Source: Parelaphostrongylus tenuis
Taxonomy: Eukaryota > Nematoda > Chromadorea > Rhabditida > Metastrongylidae
Assembly: GCA_019055375.1 (NCBI GenBank)
Contig: JAHQIW010004693.1
Location: forward strand, 1-64,000
Length of the DNA: 64,000 nt
Direction: 5' to 3'
Shown: piece after piece, positions 50,501 through 59,500 of the stretch
Layout of the letters: each line of letters begins with the position of its first letter
Numbering within the stretch: the first letter of the stretch is position 1
Position numbers and translations under genes: made by a program
Notes under the pieces: generated by a model
Databases searched by the model: none
Seen by the model: the letters and a program-made list of their open reading frames with translations, nothing else
What the model was told of the DNA's origin: nothing

Positions 50501-53500
50501 AGACCGAAACTTATTGATAAACATCCGAAAGCTACGCTTAAGAAAACCTTTACGGGTGACGAATGAGAGGAAGTGATTAACATGTAGGAGCTGCTGGGAT
50601 TCTTCTAATCCTTTGGCATCCACCGACCCAAATCTGTATGTCTAACTGGCAAGGGCGGAGTGAAGAAGTGGCTGAGGCGTTTCAATAAAGAACTAAAAAC
50701 AAGTGCTGCTAAAATCGATGAGTTACGATTTTTTGCTGTTGGGTTTACTTATAGAAGGATGGGATTACTGTTCTGAGATACAAAGCCCGAATTGCAATCA
50801 GGGACATGAATATCCTTTAGCGCTGTGAGACCTTGGATTCAGAAGGCGGCGCAAGGATTATCTTATAGCAAAGTAAGATAAGCATTCCAAAGTTCTTCTA
50901 CCTTCAGAGTGTGAAGAGAAATCGACAATTAAATTTCATTGGACGTCAAGATTTCCAAGTCTCTATTCACTCTTTTGCAGGAGAACGTTTCACGAAAAGC
51001 GGCACGTATTGCGTGGAACTAAATATGTTGTACTCCTGTCACAGCAATACGATCCTTCCATTGCTTTCTTACCACCTAAATAAGGAGTAGTCAGAAAGGA
51101 AAGGAACTGCGTACATCAGTCTGGCCGAGGCTGCCTAATATTTCATTGCAAAAGATAATGCGATAGTGTGCTCGCAAAATAAACGATTGATATCTTATTG
51201 AAAACCTTTTGTAAAGCCGATTTGAAAAAGACACCGTGGAAATGACTTACCTCAGACTTCGTGCTCATTTTTTCTATGGTTCTCTTGATTCTCTGCTGGT
51301 TAGCAAAATATGAAGCCCTAGAAGACACGCATGGTCGTTGGTTCGACTCAGCACTTCAAGTTTACACGGTAGGCCAAATGACACCAAATTGTCTGAAGGG
51401 ATGGTAGTACAGAATTAATGCAATGGTGGGTCATTACAGGAATATGGAGTCACGTGCGCATTCACTCGCATTACCGATGCCAATAAAGTCGAGTGCATGG
51501 CGTATTCTTCAGGGGCTGATCAACAGCGATCGTTTCATTCCCTATCCTTGTCAACGATAGAACGTCCAGACGATGATTCCGAAAATTCAACTGGATTACA
51601 GAGTTCTAAGCCAAGCTGCGTAATTTGCACCATTTGAAATTATGTTATCCATATACCGAAGTCAGGAGATGCACTTCGAAAGAAAAGTGGGTTGAAACGG
51701 ACATGCGATGAGATGAGCTAGTGACACAAAGCCTAGAAATTTGTGGATTTTTTGTGGAAGAATGGAATTGTTGCTGCGGTCATGGTAATAGACCAGAATC
51801 TAGAATTCATCGTCGCAAATGTTGCTATACTCGGAGCAAATTGCTGACAGAGACGAAGATGGTGAGTAAAGATTGCGAGAGAAAATTTATTTGGATCTAT
51901 CTAGGTCGTTGACAGAGTGGAATTCCTTGAATTGCGATAGCTGTTTTCTAAAGCGCTTCTATGATTTTCCATAACAAATGCATTGCAGCGGTATTTTCTT
52001 AACGAGCAACACAGATTGTAATCATGCTGTACACTCATTATGGTTAATCTACAACTGCTTTTGTGAACCAATGGTTTTCAGGGTGCGCAACCCTTATTCA
52101 TGCTAATTTCTCAGTTAGGTGGCTGGGAACTGCTAAGCAACGCCCACTTCGACCCTACTCAGTACCACTGGGAAACTACTTCTGGTTAGTGTAGCAAGAA
52201 TATGATCAGAGTTTCTATAGGATTATGTTTTATATCTTCCTTTAAAACGCAGCGGTTCATTGTCTGAACATATTTTCTAAATCTTCGTCCATCTTTTCCT
52301 CTATTTGATCACTCCTTGATATTTGTTCTTCACCAATTAACGTAGGAAAATCAAAAACTGACTTTCTACTAACTTTGCAATTTACTCGGTGCTCGTTCAC
52401 CTATTAGCCTGCTATCAGCTTCAATTACTTCATGTCAACTCCAAAATGTTGTGAACAATCATACTTTATGACGTCAAGTCTGACAATCTTAAACTTTTCC
52501 AAATCTTTTTGAATCACGAAAGAATATAAAATATTATAGACCTAATGTGTATCAAAGTGAAGTGGTCTTTGTCTACAAGGAAAGGCTGGTAATTGTGAAG
52601 AATCATGCTTTTCGTTTTGAGTGTTTCTTAAGACCACTCTAAAATTTCAATATGCTTGATAGTTATTTATGAGCCATATGTGTGGACTGTTATGAGCACT
52701 TTTACAGTGCGATACACGTGCTTCGGCCTTACAGCCTCGTCAGTTGCACGGTGCACTTTCGTTCAATCGGATCCTCAAACCTATTTCCCCCTACATAGAG
52801 GAGCCGTTGACAATATATTCACATCATTAGGCAATAATTGTCGGACATATTGAAATTTGAGCGTAGTCTCAAGAAGCACTTAAGGCGAAAGCTACGGTAT
52901 TTCAAGATTACCAGTAAGCGCAAATAAGTTTATAACATTGTCCGTTCGGTGATTTTATCTTTTACCGGCGTGTATTATTAATTCTTTTGTGGTTTCTCTT
53001 TGTAAGTGCTAGATCACCGGGAAAGTGACCTAACGAAAAGGCGCTGTGAAACTAACAAAGCTGCAAGGCCAAAACACATATCGCACTGAATAAATGCCCA
53101 TAAGAGACCACAGCATGGCTAAAAAATATCTTTCAAACACAAAAGAAACGATCTTCCAGAGTATCTTTCCATTCCTCATTGCAACTAACAGTGCAACATT
53201 CATACTCGCTTGAAGTTTTGACTTCTCTAAAAAAATTGATTTTGTTGCTTGCCTAGAACCTCGACGCTTAATCTTTACACTTTAAGACGAATTGTTAAAA
53301 GGCAATTTATTCAGGACAGCTAGCCGCTATCGGGGTAGATGGCCTGATCAAGGTGTTCGTTCACGGCAGTTTCGAGGATAGAAACACTCAAACTCTCATG
53401 GTGAGCGTTGTGGCCATCGATTGTTGATTTTTACTTCACATTCAATCGCGATGAACATAGTTCAGTTCTGCCCGCCAAGGCTTTTTTTGGAGAAGAAGAA

Positions 53501-56500
53501 GTTTTATCGGAGTGCACCGTCAACAAACACATTGCTTACCTACTATAAAACCTACATCACAAGCCTCTTGCAAATTCTCGGTTAGACAGCTTTCCTATCG
53601 AATAAAAATGATAGTCTGAAACTAATGAATGGGAAATGAAAGGTAAAAGCAGATTTGGGAGTACGTGAAAATCCTCTATCCTGCTCATGTTTTTCTTAGG
53701 TGACATTTTATCTATTTGACTCATTTACTTTGAAAAATTCTTCTTTTCTGTTGAACACAATGTGAAGAAACACTCAATTAACAAGTCACATAGCCTTAAG
53801 ATTGAATTTCTAACTAATCGCACTTTTTGTCAAATAATCGATCGAATTTGATAAATTGAAAATGAGCGTCACTTCCGGTAATGTTACATTCTTGAATTCT
53901 TTTTCCTCTTTAATTTTGACTACAATAATCATTCCGTAGGCGTCAAGATGAACGACAACATTGGTGCGATTGATTACCAAATTAACGATATCATCGACTT
54001 GGAACGAAGAATAGCAAATGCAAGTATCACTATATTTCTATTCGATAATCAAGATTAAAACCATGAAATCATTTTTGAGTCACACATGTCGTGTGGCATG
54101 CTAAAAATGGCTGACTTACAGAGCCCGATACACGTGTTTCGACCTTGCAGTCTCGTCAGTCGGGCAGTTACCCTTTCTCGTCTTTTGCTAATCTTTGTGG
54201 GTGCCCCTTCCCCACACGAAAAGCTAGCGACGACGAACGTTTTACGCTCTATGTCCAGTGAAATTATCACCAAATTCAGAGTGTTGTACACTTGATTGCT
54301 CTTGACTAGTATATTCCATATATCATACCATTTGTTTCGAGTGTTTTCTTAAGACCACAGCTCAATTTCGATGTGCCATGAAATCATTTTTAAGTCACGC
54401 ATATCGTGTGGTCTGTTTGAACAAGGGCTGACTTATAGAGCCCGATACACGTGTTTCGATCTTGCAAAAGACGAATAAGGGTAATTGCCCGACTGACGAG
54501 ACTGCAAGGTCCAAAAACGTGTATCGGGCTTTATAAGTCAGCCCTTTTCAAACAGACCACACGACATGCGTGGCTCAACAATGATTCTATGGCATATTGA
54601 AATTTGAGCTGTGGTCTTGAGAAAGCATTTGAAACGATTGATAAGATGAAAGCTCCAAACTTTTTTGAAGAAATTTCGCAGCTGTTGTCTCCGGTAACTA
54701 TTCTATATTTCTCATCAAGCACTGAATCATCGACTTTTCTCAGTTATTTAGACTGAGGAACTGGTCCTCAACACTTCAGTATGTTAGATGAGCCGCAAAA
54801 CTCGCTTCATAACTTGGTAGACGTGTTAAAAATCTGCTAAATCTCTAAATGCATATGAATCAACTTCCGATTTTTTGGCAGACAACATTCCATTGCTTGC
54901 TTCAGATATCTCGTTCCGACAACGCACGTAATCTTTCCGCCATAAGCAATGTGATGACTTATGGGGATTTCCGTACACGCTATCCCGAGGTTTGTAAATT
55001 CCCATTTATAATTTCATTTTCTTCCTTTACGGTGAATTACTTTTTTATTCATTCATTTGTTCCTTTTCGTCACTGAATCCATCTATCACCTATTCACCAT
55101 GATCATTCTCCTTCGTGGACCTTTAGCTGAATCAAAAGTTGCTGTCAGAGCTTATTCATTGGCTTCGCTATCACTGGCGCTCGGCATACCAGACATATTT
55201 TGTCATTATCCTAATGTAAATTCTTCTGGTTTCAATAATGACAACTAAATAAATTCCTATGCAGATACGATGGCAACTTTTTTTTAACGAAGAACTCCGT
55301 TCGAGCCTCGGTGTCCTAAACGACGATGTGATGGTGAATGTGGTGGATGTCGGCTATTTTGGCGGCCTAACAAAGTTAATAAAATCAAAGTCACTTAGGT
55401 AGATTGATTTACACATTTTGATCTGAATTCTCTACTTCCAAGTTCTTTTATTAATCCCTTTGCCAACTTGAAAGAACTGCTGCCAACCATCCTTTCCTCA
55501 TCCTGCGATGTACAACCGCATTTTAGCTGATGTGTGTTTGAAAATCTTAAGCTCCGATGTGCAGAGGGGACTTTGTTTGCTAACAGAAACACATTAGTTG
55601 GACAGTTCGGATAACTGATGCGAATGTTAAACAAAAGTAAATCAATATAAGGGATCACTTTAAGTCGAAAAAAAATTTGATTGTATGGTGGAAGCGCTTT
55701 CTTCAATCTGCAAGGGCCGTTGAATCAAAGTCGTGAATAAGTGGAAGCGTAGGGTAAAGGACGTCTGACCATACCAAGGATAAGTCTTGTCGATCTGTAA
55801 GTCAGTCAAATGGCAGATGTACTAGAACACTCATGAATCCTTATAAAAATCAGTCGTACATGAAAATCTTCAAGTACAGGATGAGCTTTCACCAACATTA
55901 CCACTTCAGATGATAATAAAACTAACCACGATAAACGGAAAGTAAGTCTGCGGAGAATTTTGGTTTAACTTTTGAGAAGCAGTCATCTAATGATTGTATG
56001 GCATATACGATTTCGACAGCGCCTGTGGAAAGACTGATCATCGACTAAATCTAACAAAAACGTAAATAATGACGAAAAAAATGAGCTTCGAATGCCATTT
56101 CACCCTTAGTCAAAGCAGCATCTCCAAATGCTCCAGTTACGTTTACCTGTCGTGAAGTCAGCATGATCTAGCGCCATAGTTGAGCAGGAGGAAGCAAGTG
56201 ACTTGAGGAGCGTTTTAAAAGCACTGATGACATAGTGTAAGAAACAAAAAAAATCCGACTCCATGCCCATCTTTTCGACTGGACGGTTATCCTTGACCTA
56301 AAGTATGCAGCGGAAACCTGGTCGCTACAAGCAGGATGAGAGATCATTTGGTGTTATTGAATGCGCAGTCAAGATCGATGTTAGAGGTATCCCGTATCTC
56401 GCAAATGAGAGAAAAGATCCGCAGATCTGACCCACGTCATCGATCGAAGGTCAAGGATGCGTTCTACACTCCAAGCTATCGAAAAGAGGGTGGGTCGGAC

Positions 56501-59500
56501 ACGTAATGCTCTTCAACGACAGCCGATGGACGAGAGCCGTTACCGACTGGATTCCTCGGGATAGGAAGCGCTCCACGGAAAGACCACTGACCCAATGGTC
56601 CGATTTTTTCATTAAAAGTCTAGAAGGAAGATTTGATACTCAGCGAATTCCTAGAGCGAGGAGAACCCACTGGGCTACTTTTGTGTGCGATAGGGAAAAA
56701 TGAAGGTGTTTCACGTGCCCGCTCGAGTCACCCGACAATCAGCGGGCGACAGGTAACACAGATGATAACCAAAGGATGAAGGATAAAGCTCCGGTGTTGG
56801 TCAATGCTTGAGTGATGCGCCATGCATTCCTCTTTAGTTTATAAGTCCGTTTGACACGATAGAATGCATTCTGGCCCCTAAATGACTTGCAGTGGCCAAC
56901 TGCCGCATCGAGTCGGTGCTGCTTATCCTCTCAGACAAGTTTGGGACCAGTCTGGAACCAACTTAACGAGCCCGGAGGGGTTGTGGCTTGTTCAGCTATG
57001 AGCGCGAGATCAGACCACTAACGTTGTTTGCGACACAAAGCACCTGTAACTACTGCACCACCTGCGCTCTCGCGTATCATTAATATCAAATCATTGATTG
57101 ATACTGTCAAATAATGACTACGATTCATGTTTTTCCTCATGCAGCTCCATCAAAAATTACTTGATGTGGCGATTGGTATCGACGTTTGATACATATCTAC
57201 ACATGCCGTATCGTCATCCTGCTCAGAAGTTTCGATCCAATGTGTTTGGTACCACCGCCGAGGTACGGATCATTCGTTTTCATTTAAAGCTCATATTTCG
57301 ATCGAAAACTGAGTATGTTGCGACAGTGCGTAAAATCTTTGCCTTGTGGTATCTCATCTTCTCCTAGTGGTAAGGTCGTCCCGAATTTGATGAAATTCAG
57401 GGTGCTGAAAAACTTTAGATTCCGTCACGAGAAATCTTTATGTATTTGTGGAGAACTATGAACAAAAACCTTTTCAAGTAAATAGGCCGCCTGGATTACC
57501 CTAATGACTACTTGCCTAATTACTACAGTGTAGGTGTAGAAACCACGACATAGATTTCGTTACATATTTCCGTTTGCTACCGTTTGAGAATTAAAGGTGT
57601 AGCGCAGTGGTTTCTGGCAGCGCGCGCAGTGTCATTAGTTTAATTCTGTGCTCGCTGAAAATCAAATCCTACAGCCCTCCGGAGTCTTCACACTGCTACC
57701 ATCTGGAAAGATAAAATATCGACGTGATAAATCACTGGATTCGTGCAAGTCACTATAGAAACAGACATCGTTCAGTTTCGTCTACAATGCTTAATGGAGT
57801 CGAATGTGTAGTACCCGAGCAAATGGATATCTGAAACTTTATTTTTTTATTCATTGCGACTGTTTCTTATTCCAAAAAAGAGTGCTCCAAGTTTAAGCGA
57901 AGTTGGTACGCCAGGGTCATACATCGGTGTTTCGGAGGTTTCGGCCTCCTCGTCACTGACCCCGCCCCACATAAAGCCCTGCGTTGTTTTTTATTCATCG
58001 CCATTTAGGTTCCACAATGGGAGCATTGCATTCGTGAAGTTGCCGAGAATCTCGCCATGCCGCTTTCTATTGCTTATGCAAACAGTTTTTTTTCCGATCA
58101 AGAATAGAAATAAGGTAGTTTTATCATAGCTTGTGGCACTGGTTACTTCAAAAATGAATGTACAACTTTTGCAACACATAGACCACCTCAACTCTCGTTC
58201 CATGCGCTATATTTATCGACATCTTTTCTTCTGCAATCCCATCAAAAGCACTAAAATTAAAAGATGCACTTATTGCGTGAAGAAATAGATATTCACTAAC
58301 CCCTAATGGTCGCTATGCAAATTGATGCGTGCAAAGCGAATTGAGCGATTTTCGTTGTTTAATCAAGGTTGTTTTCTCTGTTTTGCAAGAATTTCTGGAA
58401 TTCTTGTAGAGCTTTAATAAAACAAAATTTATTCTATCCGCTCATATGCTTATGGCTTACATATATGCAGCTTGTATAAAGAGAAATGCTGGTTTGCTAC
58501 GCAATTATACTGATTGACATTCAATTAATTGTATTGCAATGTGCAAAGGTGATAACATCACGATTCTTCAGTTTTGATATTCTCTAACTTTTGACAAGAT
58601 CCAGTCAGAAGTCATCATACTGAATAAAAATCAAATAACAGTGAATAATCTACCAAAAATGATTATGCAAGATGCGATCGCCACGGTGCTCAGGCGCACT
58701 CACCTCTTTTCAGTTGTAACAACACAATAAACAATCCTTTTTGAAAACCAAGCATATCACTCAAATTGTTGAGAATTTTGCTATCGAATGCTTAATGAAA
58801 ATCTGGATGAAATACTGTGTCCAGCGATAACTACTTGAAAGTGAAATAAAATCATGGCTTCACTATTGTAGCAGAATATATATACCATTCAAAAAATGAA
58901 TTACACCGTTAGAATTTTCGAGATTCAAGCTATCGAATGATTGCTCAAATGTTAAAAATTGATAAAAACGCCCTTTCTGTAATATGGGTGCAGATGGGGA
59001 CTAATGTATCTATTATTCTCCGCAAGATGAACGCGTGCTTTTTCTACACTTACTCCAGCTATATACTACAATCACCTCCACATAACCTCTGACAAAAGTG
59101 TTCAGTTGCAGTTGTAAAAGATGTCAAACTACGCATTTGCAATACAGGCGATGTAAATGCATAATAAGTGCCGAAAGCTTATGCTTTTTTGACAAGGATA
59201 TGGTATTGAAGCTGAAAAATGAAGGCTTTCAAGGGAATTAAAAGCTATTTATATCAAGAAACTCTTATAAAAGGTTCATTCGTGAGATTCCATCCTTTGT
59301 AACCATAAGATAGCTCTTGCATATAAAATTTATCCATAATTACCAATTAACCACCGATGACGTCCAAGCTGCGGGGTAACATTCTAGGCGTTGCATATAA
59401 TCTTCTTTTCACTATGTTTTAACAATTATCAAGATTTGGGCTATCTAATTATCAGTAAACAATAGTGAAGAGCCAAATCTAAGCGTTAGCCGAGCAAATG

